In this document: positions 17,289-26,233 of the stretch, in pieces | How positions within the stretch are numbered: the stretch's first letter is position 1 | How the letters are laid out: every line of letters starts with the position of its first letter | Source of the DNA: Scrofimicrobium sp964616925 | GTDB lineage: Bacteria > Actinomycetota > Actinomycetes > Actinomycetales > Actinomycetaceae | Direction of reading: 5' to 3' | NCBI GenBank assembly: GCA_964616925.1 | Contig: CAZTTD010000002.1 | Location: 1 to 64,000 of the forward strand | Length of the DNA: 64,000 bases | Program-made: the position numbers and the translations under genes | Notes under the pieces: model-generated | What the model saw: the letters and a program-made list of their open reading frames with translations, nothing else | Told to the model about the DNA's origin: nothing | The model's database searches: none

Positions 17289-18776
17289 TTACGCGTTCTG
17301 CTTCACCGCCGACAGAATGTTGTCCACAGACGCCTTCGCGTCGCCGAACAGCATGTGCGTGTTCTCCTTGAAGAACAATGGGTTCTGCACGCCCGCGTAG
17401 CCAGTGGCCATGGAGCGTTTGAAAACGATGACGTTCTTCGATTCCCACACCTTCAGAACCGGCATGCCGGCAATGGGGGAGCCCGGCTCTTCCGCGGCTG
17501 GGTTCACCGTGTCGTTGGCCCCGATGACTAGGACGGTATCAACGTCCGCGAAATCATCGTTGACCTCATCCATTTCTTTCACGATGTCGTAGGGAACCTT
17601 CGCCTCAGCCAACAGGACGTTCATGTGTCCAGGTAGGCGACCTGCGACCGGGTGCACGCCAAACTCCACGTCAACACCCATTTCGCGCAGCGCGGTCGTT
17701 AGCTCCGCGACCGGGTACTGCGCCTGCGCAACCGCCATGCCGTAACCCGGGGTGATCATCACCTTGCGTGAACCGGCCAGCATCGCGGCAACTTGCTCGG
17801 CGTTGATTTCTTGGTGCTCCCCGTCCTCGTCCCCAGAAGCCTCCGTGGACTCTCCAGTTCCAAACCCACCCAGGATCACGGAAATAAAGGAGCGGTTCAT
17901 GGCGCGGCACATGATGTAGGACAGGAACGCACCGGATGAACCGACCAGCGCGCCGGTGATGATCAGCAGGTCGTTATTCAGCATGAAACCGGCGGCCGCA
18001 GCAGCCCAGCCGGAGTAGGAGTTCAGCATCGACACGACCACCGGCATGTCGCCGCCACCGATCGCAGCAACCAGGTGGACGCCCAGTGCGAGGGCGATGA
18101 TCGTCATCAAGATGAACGGAACCCACGCGCCCCAGCCGTGGCCAACCGCGATGAACCAGCCCATCAGGACAATGGAGACGATGATGGCGCCCAGGTTCAG
18201 CCAGTTACGGCCAGGCAGCATCAGTGGCGCGCCGGAGATCTTCCCCGACAGTTTCAGGTAGGCAACCACGGAGCCGGTGAGTGTGACAGCGCCGATGAAG
18301 ACGCCAAGGAAAACCTCTCCAAGGTGGAAGCCGCCCAGCGCAATCGCTTCGGCGTCCGGGGCCAGGAAAGAGTTGTAGCCAACCAGGACGGCCGCAAGGC
18401 CCACGAAGCTGTGCAGCAACGCGATCAGCTCCGGCATCCCGGTCATCTCAACCTTTGCGGCTTTCCACAGGCCAATGCCCGCGCCAATCAGCATGGCAAC
18501 AGCGATCAGCAGCGCGGTTGTGAGTACACCGCGTCCCGGCCCGGATGACAGTGCCGCCAAGATGGTGGCCGCAAGCGCGATCCCCATCCCGATGATTCCC
18601 ATGTTGTTTCCGTGGCGCGACGTCTCATGGGAGGAGAGACCACGCAGAGAAAGGATGAACAGGATGGCGGCCACAATGTACGCCAAGGTGACGACGTGGC
18701 CGGTCCAGTAGGAGGGGCTGGAGAACGTGTCGGCTGCCAGTGCGGGAAGAACAGTATTCATGATCAGTGCATTCAT
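17289..18776 (-). CDS. pntB: NAD(P) transhydrogenase subunit beta
   Basis: 495 residues: about nine membrane helices (residues 20-270), then the NADP(H)-binding domain III with ITPGYGMAVAQAQYPVAEL near 348, GVHPVAGRLPGHMNVLLAEA near 385 and IGANDTVNPAA near 432. With PntA it uses the proton gradient to drive hydride transfer from NADH to NADP+. It starts 8 bp after the pntA stop and is translationally linked to it. It ends in VDNILSAVKQNA, the usual terminus. Confidence 0.97.
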   Translation of the reverse strand: MNALIMNTVLPALAADTFSSPSYWTGHVVTLAYIVAAILFILSLRGLSSHETSRHGNNMGIIGMGIALAATILAALSSGPGRGVLTTALLIAVAMLIGAGIGLWKAAKVEMTGMPELIALLHSFVGLAAVLVGYNSFLAPDAEAIALGGFHLGEVFLGVFIGAVTLTGSVVAYLKLSGKISGAPLMLPGRNWLNLGAIIVSIVLMGWFIAVGHGWGAWVPFILMTIIALALGVHLVAAIGGGDMPVVVSMLNSYSGWAAAAAGFMLNNDLLIITGALVGSSGAFLSYIMCRAMNRSFISVILGGFGTGESTEASGDEDGEHQEINAEQVAAMLAGSRKVMITPGYGMAVAQAQYPVAELTTALREMGVDVEFGVHPVAGRLPGHMNVLLAEAKVPYDIVKEMDEVNDDFADVDTVLVIGANDTVNPAAEEPGSPIAGMPVLKVWESKNVIVFKRSMATGYAGVQNPLFFKENTHMLFGDAKASVDNILSAVKQNA

Positions 18777-18784
18777 CTTCTATT

Positions 18785-20329
18785 TCAGCCCTTCTGGAAC
18801 ATGGTCAGCATGCGAGCAGTCACGCGGAACCCACCAAATATATTGATGGACGCAACCACAATCGCAATGAAACTGATGATGGTGACCGCTAGGTTGTCCG
18901 ACCCGATCTGGCTGATCGCGCCAACCAGGATTATGCCGGAGATCGCATTCGTGACAGACATCAGCGGTGTGTGCAGTGAGTGGGCAACACCGGTGATCAC
19001 GTAGAAACCAACCACGATCGCCAACACGAACACCATGTAGTGACCCAGTGCCAGGGAGGGCGTCACCATGACGAGGGCGGCGGCCGCCAAACCAGCCGCG
19101 AACATCCACGCGAAACGCTTCTGCTTCGCAGCCGCAGCTTCCCGCGACGCCTCAGCCGCAGCCTTAGCGTGGTCAATGGGGTCCTTTGTCTCCGCAGCGG
19201 GTGCGGCCGACACTTGAATGGGCGGTGGCGGCCACAGTATCTGCCCGTCATCCGTGACCGTGATGGTCCGAACAATCTCATCCTCCAGGTCGATGACCAG
19301 CTGTCCGTCCTTGTCCGGCGTCATCAGCTTCAGGAGGTTCACAATGTTCTGGGCGTAGAGCTGGGATGACTGGGTTGGCAGGCGCCCCGCCAGGTCCGTC
19401 CAACCGATGATGGTCACGCCATTGTCGGTAACGACTTTTTCACCCGGCACGGTCTTCGTGGTGTTCCCACCGTTTGCCGCGGCCATGTCCACGATGACAC
19501 TTCCGGGTTTCATCGCGGCAATCGCTGCATCGTCAAGCAGGATGGGGGACTTGCGCCCGGGAATGTTTGCGGTGGTGATGACAATATCGGAGGCAGCCGA
19601 CTGCTTGGCGTACACCTGGTTCGCCAATGCCGCCTGGTCCTGCGTCATTTCCTTGGCGTATCCGTCTGTCGACTTCTCTTGCGCGGACGGTAGGGCAACG
19701 AACCTGGCCCCCATTGAGTTGACCTGTTCCGCAACCTCTGGGCGCACGTCTGAAGCGTAAACTTCAGCGCCCATGGAGTTGGCCGTACCGATTGCGGCAA
19801 GCCCGGCAACGCCCGCCCCGATCACGTAGACGGACGCCGGAGGCATCTTCCCAGCCGCCGTCACCTGCCCCGTGAAAAGACGACCGAACTGGTTCGCGGC
19901 CTCCACGATTGCCCGGTATCCAGCCACGTTCGCTTGGGAAGACAGAACGTCCATGGCCTGCGCCCTAGAAATCCTGGGAACGACGTCCATGGAAAGAGCG
20001 GTTATGTCACGAGCCGCCAACTGCTCCAACAGCTCCTCATTGCGCATCGGAGCAAGACGGGAGATCAGCACGGCACCGGGATGCATCTTGTCCAGCTCAT
20101 AGGGCTCTGGTGCGTCCAGGGTCAGCACGATGTCCGCGTCCAGCGCCTCATCGCGCCCCACGATCTGCGCGCCGGCCTCTTCGTATTGGTAGTCGGGGTA
20201 GGAAGATAGGTCCCCCGCCCCACTTTGAACGAGGACGGAATAACCCAACTTGATCAGCTTCGTCACTGTGTCGGGTGTGGCACCAACTAAGGGTTGGTCC
20301 GCCTTTTGCGCCGGTACACCAATACGCAT
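18785..20329 (-). CDS. pntA: NAD(P) transhydrogenase subunit alpha
   Basis: 514 residues from MRIGVPAQ (ATG 20329, with GAAGGA upstream). Domain I binds NAD(H) and resembles alanine dehydrogenase: GAGVAGLAAIGTANSMGAEV near 172 and RPEVAEQVNSMGARF. The C-terminal membrane part (about residues 400-510) has four helices. Domain I and the membrane part are fused in one chain, as in E. coli PntA. The 269-bp gap upstream is shared with the divergent thiamine operon. Confidence 0.97.
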   Translation of the reverse strand: MRIGVPAQKADQPLVGATPDTVTKLIKLGYSVLVQSGAGDLSSYPDYQYEEAGAQIVGRDEALDADIVLTLDAPEPYELDKMHPGAVLISRLAPMRNEELLEQLAARDITALSMDVVPRISRAQAMDVLSSQANVAGYRAIVEAANQFGRLFTGQVTAAGKMPPASVYVIGAGVAGLAAIGTANSMGAEVYASDVRPEVAEQVNSMGARFVALPSAQEKSTDGYAKEMTQDQAALANQVYAKQSAASDIVITTANIPGRKSPILLDDAAIAAMKPGSVIVDMAAANGGNTTKTVPGEKVVTDNGVTIIGWTDLAGRLPTQSSQLYAQNIVNLLKLMTPDKDGQLVIDLEDEIVRTITVTDDGQILWPPPPIQVSAAPAAETKDPIDHAKAAAEASREAAAAKQKRFAWMFAAGLAAAALVMVTPSLALGHYMVFVLAIVVGFYVITGVAHSLHTPLMSVTNAISGIILVGAISQIGSDNLAVTIISFIAIVVASINIFGGFRVTARMLTMFQKG

Positions 20330-20463
20330 GTAAAATCCTTCAATTTTGTTAGGAGATGACCCAAGCCAACTATAGGCAACATGCGCCACACCTGCTGTCA
20401 AGATCCTCGGTGTTGTGCGACTCTCTTTCCCTTTTGCAGCGCCGGCGGGCTACGCTGTAAGTA

Positions 20464-20552
20464 GCCACGGGGCCCCTGATGCGGGGGTGAGAGGGGAACA
20501 GCAGTTCCCGACCGTCGAACCTGATCCGGTTAGTACCGGCGTAGGAAGGCAT
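20464..20552 (+). promoter_or_regulatory. TPP riboswitch (THI element)
   Basis: The conserved parts of a thiamine pyrophosphate riboswitch appear in order: ACGGGGCCCC, GGGTGAGAGG in place of the usual GCTGAGA, then GAACCTGATCCGGTTAGTA and CCGGCGTAGGAAGGC. It ends 46 bp before the ykoE start, so thiamine pyrophosphate should repress the transporter genes. The element between its halves is short. Confidence 0.93.
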
Positions 20553-20598
20553 TCCGCGGCTATGAAAAGTGGGTTTCAGTTAGTCCGTGGAGGAGAAC

Positions 20599-21192
20599 AT
20601 GACCGCTAATAGATTCAGTTGGCGCGTTGTTGACATAGTTACCGCAGCCGTTTTGGGGACCGTCTTTGGTCTGGTCTTCTTTTTGTGGAATCAGGTGGGT
20701 TACGCAGCTTTTTCGGCGCTGGATGCACTGACTCCTGGAGTTGGCGGGATTGTGTCTGGCGTCTGGCTCATGGGTGGCCCAGTCGGGGCGCTAATCATTC
20801 GTAAACCGGGCGCCGCCATCTTTGTTGAGACCTTGGCTGCCGTTGTTTCCATGGGCCTTGGTTCCCAGTGGGGACCCGAGGCGCTGGTCGCGGGTCTCAT
20901 GCAAGGCGCCGGCGCAGAAATCGCGTTCGCACTATTCCGCTACATGAAGTACACACCCGCAGTTGCCGCACTGGCCGGCGGACTGGCGGGTGTTGGCGCC
21001 ATGCTCTTAGAAGGCGTCACCAGCGGAAACTTCGCCAAGTCCCTTCTGTTCAACGTCACCTACTGGTCGGCAACCATCATCTCCGGCGTCGTCATTGCGG
21101 GACTCGGCTCCTATTATCTGGTCGTTGCATTAGCAAAGGCCGGTGCCCTGGGACGTTTCGCCGCGGGGGCGGAACTTCAGAAGAGGGTTTAG
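20599..21192 (+). CDS. ykoE: Thiamine/HMP ECF transporter substrate-binding membrane protein YkoE
   Basis: 197 residues with about six membrane helices; FSWRVVDIVTAAVLG at the N-terminus and LGSQWGPEALVAGLMQGAGAEIAFALFR in the middle (given only in part as family landmarks) fit YkoE. This is the S component of the YkoEDC thiamine precursor importer. The ATG at 20599 has GGAGGAG directly upstream; the frame opens at a GTG four codons earlier. A TPP riboswitch precedes it and the fused ABC gene starts 4 bp after its stop. Confidence 0.92.
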   Translation: MTANRFSWRVVDIVTAAVLGTVFGLVFFLWNQVGYAAFSALDALTPGVGGIVSGVWLMGGPVGALIIRKPGAAIFVETLAAVVSMGLGSQWGPEALVAGLMQGAGAEIAFALFRYMKYTPAVAALAGGLAGVGAMLLEGVTSGNFAKSLLFNVTYWSATIISGVVIAGLGSYYLVVALAKAGALGRFAAGAELQKRV

Positions 21193-21196
21193 TGAC

Positions 21197-23578
21197 ATGA
21201 CGACGCCCTCGCCCCATGCAGAATCCGCCACGCTGGCCCAGCCGACCGTCCGCGCGGAAGGCTGGGGTTGGCGCCACCCGGGACGCAAAGCCTGGGCTGT
21301 CGAGGGCGTCGATGTGGATATCCCGGCGGGCCAGAAGGTGCTGCTCGTGGGCAGTTCCGGTAGCGGCAAGTCGACGCTTCTACACGGACTGGCTGGAGTT
21401 TTGGACCTTGATGGCGGTGAGGCGCGCGGCACCCTGACCGTGGACCAGCTTCCAGCCCAATCCCCGCGGGTACGAGGGCGTGTCGGCCTGGTCCAGCAGG
21501 ACCCCGAAAGTCAGCGTGTCATGGGGAGGATTGGGGACGAGGTCGCTTTTGGTCTGGAAAACCTGGGCATCCCACAGCAGGAAATCTGGCCGCGTGTTTC
21601 TGAAGCACTGAAGATGGTGGGGCTTCACTACCCGCTGGCGCACCCGACCTCAGAATTATCCGGCGGTGAAAAGCAGCGGTTGGCGTTGGCCTGCGCGCTG
21701 GCAATGAACCCGCAGGTCATGCTGTTGGATGAACCCACCGCCAACCTGGACCCGGAGGGGGCGGATGATGTGCGTGAATCCGCCCTCGCCCTTAACCGCG
21801 ACACGGGCGCCACGCTGGTGATTGTCGAGCACAACATCGGCCCCTGGCTGCCACACGTTGACCGCATGATTGTGATGACCCGCGGGCACATAATCGCTGA
21901 TGGAGACCCGGTGCAAGTGATTGCGCAGCACCGCGACGCCCTCCTGGAGGCGGGCGTTTGGCTGCCCGGGGAAAACCCACTGGACCACGTTGCATCCCCC
22001 GTGGGAAGGCCCGCACCAACGGGAGGCGTTGCGCTTTCCATGGCGGACCTGGCCGTAGGGTACCCGGGCGCGGAATCTCCCCAGAAGGACCTGAACCACC
22101 AGTTTCCCCAGGCCGTTTCCACCTGCGTGGTCGGCCCCAACGGCGTCGGGAAAACGACACTGGCGCTCACGTTGGCCGGGTTGCTGGCACCTGCCGCCGG
22201 GAAGGTGGAGGCGGGCAACTCCCTCACTTCCACCCTGGATGGGGCGCAAGTGTCCAGTTCAGAGCCCATTGAGTGGGACCCGGGAGAGTTGCTTGGCCGC
22301 ATCTCCATGGTTTTCCAAGAACCCCAGTACCAGTTCGTGACGTCAAGTGTGGAGGAAGAACTCTCGCTTGGGCCAGGCCTGCTTGGCATGGAGCAGGCGG
22401 AACGCGAAGAGCTAGTTGAGATTTACCTTGACCGCCTGCGCCTACGCCACCTGCGGAAGGCCCATCCACTTTCTCTTTCGGGCGGTGAGAGGCGCCGATT
22501 GGGAGTCGGGACCGCGTTGATCGCATCGCCCTCCGTGGTCGTTTTAGATGAGCCGACCTTCGGCCAAGACTTCAACACATGGTGCGAACTGGTGGGCCTG
22601 CTGAAGGACGCGCGAAGCCGCGGTGTCACGCTGATAGCGGTGACGCACGACCGGTACCTGGTGGAGGCGCTCGGTGAACAGGTCCTAGAGCTGCGGCCCC
22701 GCGAACTGCGCGTCGCGCAGGAGCTGCCGGTCGCGGGTGACCAAGCGGACGCATATCGGGGCGCGCCGAACCAAGCCGCGTCTCCGGCCGGGCCCCCCGC
22801 GCCCGCGTCCCCTCCACACGCCCCCAAAACCAGTGCGCTCTCCCGGGTGAACCCCGCCATTGCCCTCCTGGCACTTTTCGTGATGACCCTGCCCCTAATG
22901 GCCACAATCGACCCCGTGAGCGCCGGCGTGGCGGTTGCCCTTGAGCTTCTATTGCTGCCGCTTGCGGGCCTGCGCCCTCGCCAGTTTTTCATCCGGATTT
23001 CCCCACTCCTGTTCGCGGCGCCCCTAGCGGCAGTCTCTATGCTGCTCTACGCGGCACCAGCCGGAGAGATCTATGCCGCCTGGGGCCCCGTGGTGATCAG
23101 CCAGAACTCCGTGACCCTTTCGATCTCAATAGCGCTGCGCGTTTTCGCGGTCGGCATGCCAGCGGTGGTAATTCTGCCGAGCCTAGGATCAACCGAAGTC
23201 GCCGACGCCCTCACCCAAGTCGCTCACCTACCATCGCGCTTCGTCCTATCGTCACTGGCCGCGATCCGCATGGTCGGCCTCATGCTTTCTGATTGGCAGG
23301 CACTGCACCGAGCACGTCGCTCCCGCGGACTCAAGGGGACGAATTTCGCCCGGTCCGCGCTATCGCTAGTCACGTTCGCCCTGCGTCGCGCGGAAGCACT
23401 GTCCGTTTCCATGGAGGCGCGCGGGTTCGGGTCAGACATCCTGCGAACCAACGCTCGCGACTCCGTGCTGAGCAGGGCGGACGTGGTCATGATGCTAATC
23501 GCCCTAGCCGTTCCCGCAATCGCGTTGGTCGCATCCGCCCTAACCGGACAGTTCACGCTTTTCGGGATCGCGCGATGA
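21197..23578 (+). CDS. Fused thiamine ECF transporter: two ATPase domains plus T component (YkoD-YkoC)
   Basis: 793 residues. ATPase 1: Walker A GSSGSGKST near 52, LSGGEKQR near 153, DEPTANLD after it. ATPase 2: GPNGVGKTT near 312, LSGGERRR near 426, DEPTFGQD. A Pro/Ala linker near 520-545 leads to a membrane domain like EcfT/YkoC with about five helices and the coupling motif SRGLKG / MEARGFG. YkoD and YkoC are separate in Bacillus, so this is an actinobacterial fusion. Under TPP control with ykoE. Confidence 0.92.
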   Translation: MTTPSPHAESATLAQPTVRAEGWGWRHPGRKAWAVEGVDVDIPAGQKVLLVGSSGSGKSTLLHGLAGVLDLDGGEARGTLTVDQLPAQSPRVRGRVGLVQQDPESQRVMGRIGDEVAFGLENLGIPQQEIWPRVSEALKMVGLHYPLAHPTSELSGGEKQRLALACALAMNPQVMLLDEPTANLDPEGADDVRESALALNRDTGATLVIVEHNIGPWLPHVDRMIVMTRGHIIADGDPVQVIAQHRDALLEAGVWLPGENPLDHVASPVGRPAPTGGVALSMADLAVGYPGAESPQKDLNHQFPQAVSTCVVGPNGVGKTTLALTLAGLLAPAAGKVEAGNSLTSTLDGAQVSSSEPIEWDPGELLGRISMVFQEPQYQFVTSSVEEELSLGPGLLGMEQAEREELVEIYLDRLRLRHLRKAHPLSLSGGERRRLGVGTALIASPSVVVLDEPTFGQDFNTWCELVGLLKDARSRGVTLIAVTHDRYLVEALGEQVLELRPRELRVAQELPVAGDQADAYRGAPNQAASPAGPPAPASPPHAPKTSALSRVNPAIALLALFVMTLPLMATIDPVSAGVAVALELLLLPLAGLRPRQFFIRISPLLFAAPLAAVSMLLYAAPAGEIYAAWGPVVISQNSVTLSISIALRVFAVGMPAVVILPSLGSTEVADALTQVAHLPSRFVLSSLAAIRMVGLMLSDWQALHRARRSRGLKGTNFARSALSLVTFALRRAEALSVSMEARGFGSDILRTNARDSVLSRADVVMMLIALAVPAIALVASALTGQFTLFGIAR

Positions 23579-24117
23579 TTAGCGAGGACGTAAGGCGCGG
23601 CGTCCAACAGATACTGGGGCAGCTGCGGCAAAAGGGCCTCGCTACGCCTGCCACCCCCGTCCACATTCTTATCGACGGGCCCTCCGGGTCTGGCAAAACT
23701 ACGCTTGCACAGGTGCTGGGGGAGGCCCTTGACGCGCCCGTTTACGGCTCCGAATACTGGGCGCCCGGGTGGGAGGGACTGGCGGAAGGTACGCGGATGA
23801 CGGAGGAGCTGGTGTCTGGAAAGACGCCCTCGTACCGACGCTGGGACTGGGAAACGTACGGATTTGCCGAAGAGGTGCCCTTCGACGCGCAGGGGGCGTG
23901 GATCGTGGAGGGGTGCGGTGCGCTGACGCCCATGTCGGCGCAGCACGCGGACGTGACCGTGTGGGTGGAGGCGGACCCGAACGTCGCGAAGGCGCGCGGC
24001 TTGGGGCGCGACGGGGAGACCTACGCCGCGCACTGGGATTCCTGGCACCGCCAAGAGGTAGCCCACTGGGAGCGGAACGCGCCGCGGGACTTAGCCGACG
24101 TCACGATACGCACGTAA
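23575..24117 (+). CDS. P-loop NTPase resembling uridine/nucleoside kinases
   Basis: 180 residues starting at an ATGA overlap with the transporter stop. Walker A DGPSGSGKTT near 35, an RWDWETYG segment typical of uridine kinase-like proteins, a hydrophobic strand WIVEGCGAL and a basic lid (ARGLGRDGETY). Its place in the thiamine operon makes a role in vitamin or precursor phosphorylation conceivable, but close relatives are simply called AAA or (d)NMP kinases. The substrate is unproven. Confidence 0.75.
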   Translation: MISEDVRRGVQQILGQLRQKGLATPATPVHILIDGPSGSGKTTLAQVLGEALDAPVYGSEYWAPGWEGLAEGTRMTEELVSGKTPSYRRWDWETYGFAEEVPFDAQGAWIVEGCGALTPMSAQHADVTVWVEADPNVAKARGLGRDGETYAAHWDSWHRQEVAHWERNAPRDLADVTIRT

Positions 24118-24137
24118 GGGACGCCGTCAGTCTGCGT

Positions 24138-25028
24138 TCAGTCGGCGTATTTTGGCGAGGGCGAGGCCGTCCACACGAACGTCACGTACGGCAGGTGGAC
24201 GAGGGCGTCTTGCTCAAACCCCATGTGCTCAGCCAGGTACCACGCGAGGTTTTCCTGCATCTTTTCCCGCCGTGCCTCAGTCGCGTGCAGGTACGACGAG
24301 CGGGTTCGCGCCAGCGCCATCACTTCTTCCACGGTGAGGTTCTGCACCCAGGGGAACTGCTGGAGTGTAGGCGCGCCGAATGCGGGACCCAACTGCGGTG
24401 GGCGCTCAGCCCGCACGACATCCCCGGAGCGCATAATCCGGCTCAACCTGTGAATCCATGGGACGGAAACATCCAACTGGTTGGCGACAACCGCGAGCGT
24501 CCCGTTCGGAAGTAGGATTCTGGCGGCCTCGCTTGCCGCCGCCCGCACATCCAGCCAGTGGTAACACTGCGCCCACACCACCAAGTTAGCGCTTGACGCG
24601 GGCAGCCCCGTGTCCTCAGCCGTTCCGTCCACCACTTCTACGGAGCCTGCCCAAGGCTGAGCTTGAAGGACTTCGCGCATGGCCCCTGAGGGTTCGAGGG
24701 CGATTGTGCGAATCCCCCTCTCCACCAAACCCGCGGTGAACTGCCCGGTTCCAGCCCCGATGTCGACGGCCGTGAAGTCGCGAGGTGTGCCCTGGGTGGC
24801 GCTTGTCCCGCCCCTGTCGGCACTGCCGTCCTTGGGGCGGGACTGGTCCTTGGGGTGGGGTTCGGCCGTGCGCGCCCTCGCCAAAATCGCGTCAAAGGCG
24901 GGCGCGGGGTAGTCGGGCCGAACGCCCTGGTACTCAAGGGCTTGGTTCGGCCCCACCGGGCCCTCGAACGGATTGATGAGGGCGGGGTTGGACTCTAGGC
25001 CCGGGTAGGACCGGCGGGGCTCAACCAA
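24138..25028 (-). CDS. Class I SAM-dependent methyltransferase
   Basis: 296 residues. SAM motif I DIGAGTGQF near 89, motif II acidic residue in ALEPSGAM, then DGTAEDTGLPASSANLVVWAQCYHWLD, the pattern of the UbiE/Methyltransf_11 group. An extra Lys/Asp-rich loop (residues 55-82) lies before motif I. The start is a TTG at 25028, 9 bp after the oxidoreductase stop, so the two are probably co-transcribed. Substrate unknown. Confidence 0.85.
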   Translation of the reverse strand: MVEPRRSYPGLESNPALINPFEGPVGPNQALEYQGVRPDYPAPAFDAILARARTAEPHPKDQSRPKDGSADRGGTSATQGTPRDFTAVDIGAGTGQFTAGLVERGIRTIALEPSGAMREVLQAQPWAGSVEVVDGTAEDTGLPASSANLVVWAQCYHWLDVRAAASEAARILLPNGTLAVVANQLDVSVPWIHRLSRIMRSGDVVRAERPPQLGPAFGAPTLQQFPWVQNLTVEEVMALARTRSSYLHATEARREKMQENLAWYLAEHMGFEQDALVHLPYVTFVWTASPSPKYAD

Positions 25029-25037
25029 TCTGGGGGC

Positions 25038-26129
25038 CTACTGTTCCCCGTAAGTTACGCCGACCTGCGCCAACGCGGCGTCCATCATTTCTTGGACCGC
25101 AAGCGTGGCGTTCCACGGGACGACGGGGGACTCAAGGAGACCCGCGCGGATGCACCGGGCGGCCTCTGCGGCCTGATACTGGAACCCACCGACGATCCGC
25201 GCGTCCCACTTGGCCTTCCGAAGGTTCCCTGCGGCGCCCGTCTTCGGGTCGAGGTCGTAAACGCGCAAGCTCACCTGTGTGGGGCGGTAGAACTGGGTGG
25301 GCATGACGATACTTCCGCCCTCGAACGTCAGGGTTGCCTGCGTGGGGCTGATCCCGTCCAGTTGGCAGGTCGCGACGGACAGTGCCCCGTCGTGCTTGCC
25401 GATGACAACGTCTCCCACGTCGATCCCGCGTTCGGAGAGGCGTCCGAGGGCGTTCTGCTCCCCGGGCTTCCCCAGCGTCATTTCGACCAGAGAGACGGGG
25501 TAGACGCCCAGGTCCAGCATGGCTCCGCCACCCATGGATGGCTCCACTAGGCGCGGGATGTGGGTGAGGCGCTGGCCGTGGTCGGCGGTGACTTCAACCA
25601 GGTTACCCAGGCGGCCGTTCGCGATTGCGTCGCGGATGAAGTGGTAGTGGGGAAGGTGACGGCTCCACATGGCTTCCATCGCGAACAGTCCCTTTTCGCG
25701 GGCCGTATCGAAGACCTCTTTGGCCTCTGCGGTGGACATGGCGAATGCTTTTTCCACTAGGACGGGCTTACCCGCGTTCAGCGCGAGTAGCGCGTCTTCG
25801 TGGTGGCGCACGTGGGGCGTCGCGACATACACGGCATCCACGTTCGGGTCGGCAACCAATTCTTCGTAGCTTCCGTGAGCACCTGCGGCGGGGATGTCGT
25901 TCTCTTTCGCGAACGCCTGTGCCTTAGACAGGGTCCGGGATCCGATGGCAACAATTCTCTGGTTGGAGTAGCGCGGCACGTCCGTTGCAAAGGTGCGCGC
26001 TATGCCGCCTGCGCCAAGGATGCCCCAACGTATCGAGGGCGCGTCGAATGGTTCTGGCATGATAAAGCCTGGTGCCACTTCTGCGAACAGGTCGGGGAGG
26101 GGATTCGGGGAGATGTTTTTTGAGCTCAT
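25038..26129 (-). CDS. Gfo/Idh/MocA-family oxidoreductase
   Basis: 363 residues from the ATG at 26129. The NAD(P)-binding fold has GILGAGGIA near 33, and the catalytic EKxxx motif is seen in VLVEKAFAMS near 118, with a C-terminal beta-sheet domain (GGAMLDLGVYPVSL). It resembles dihydrodiol dehydrogenase-like members. The frame is open upstream to 26300 but the conserved part starts near MSSKNISP. The ribosome-binding site is weak. Confidence 0.88.
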   Translation of the reverse strand: MSSKNISPNPLPDLFAEVAPGFIMPEPFDAPSIRWGILGAGGIARTFATDVPRYSNQRIVAIGSRTLSKAQAFAKENDIPAAGAHGSYEELVADPNVDAVYVATPHVRHHEDALLALNAGKPVLVEKAFAMSTAEAKEVFDTAREKGLFAMEAMWSRHLPHYHFIRDAIANGRLGNLVEVTADHGQRLTHIPRLVEPSMGGGAMLDLGVYPVSLVEMTLGKPGEQNALGRLSERGIDVGDVVIGKHDGALSVATCQLDGISPTQATLTFEGGSIVMPTQFYRPTQVSLRVYDLDPKTGAAGNLRKAKWDARIVGGFQYQAAEAARCIRAGLLESPVVPWNATLAVQEMMDAALAQVGVTYGEQ

Positions 26130-26233
26130 AGTCTGATTTTGCCCGTAAAACGTTCCGGGCGGTACCGTATGTCGGAATAACGGGCGTTGACCTTGCGGTT
26201 TGCCCCGTTTAGCTATCTTCTTTGGGGAGGCAC

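Noticed and set aside
17005..17400. 131-codon Arg/Thr/Lys-rich ORF
   Set aside because: Its periodic sequence is a by-product of the 36-bp tandem array and it runs into pntB on the other strand.
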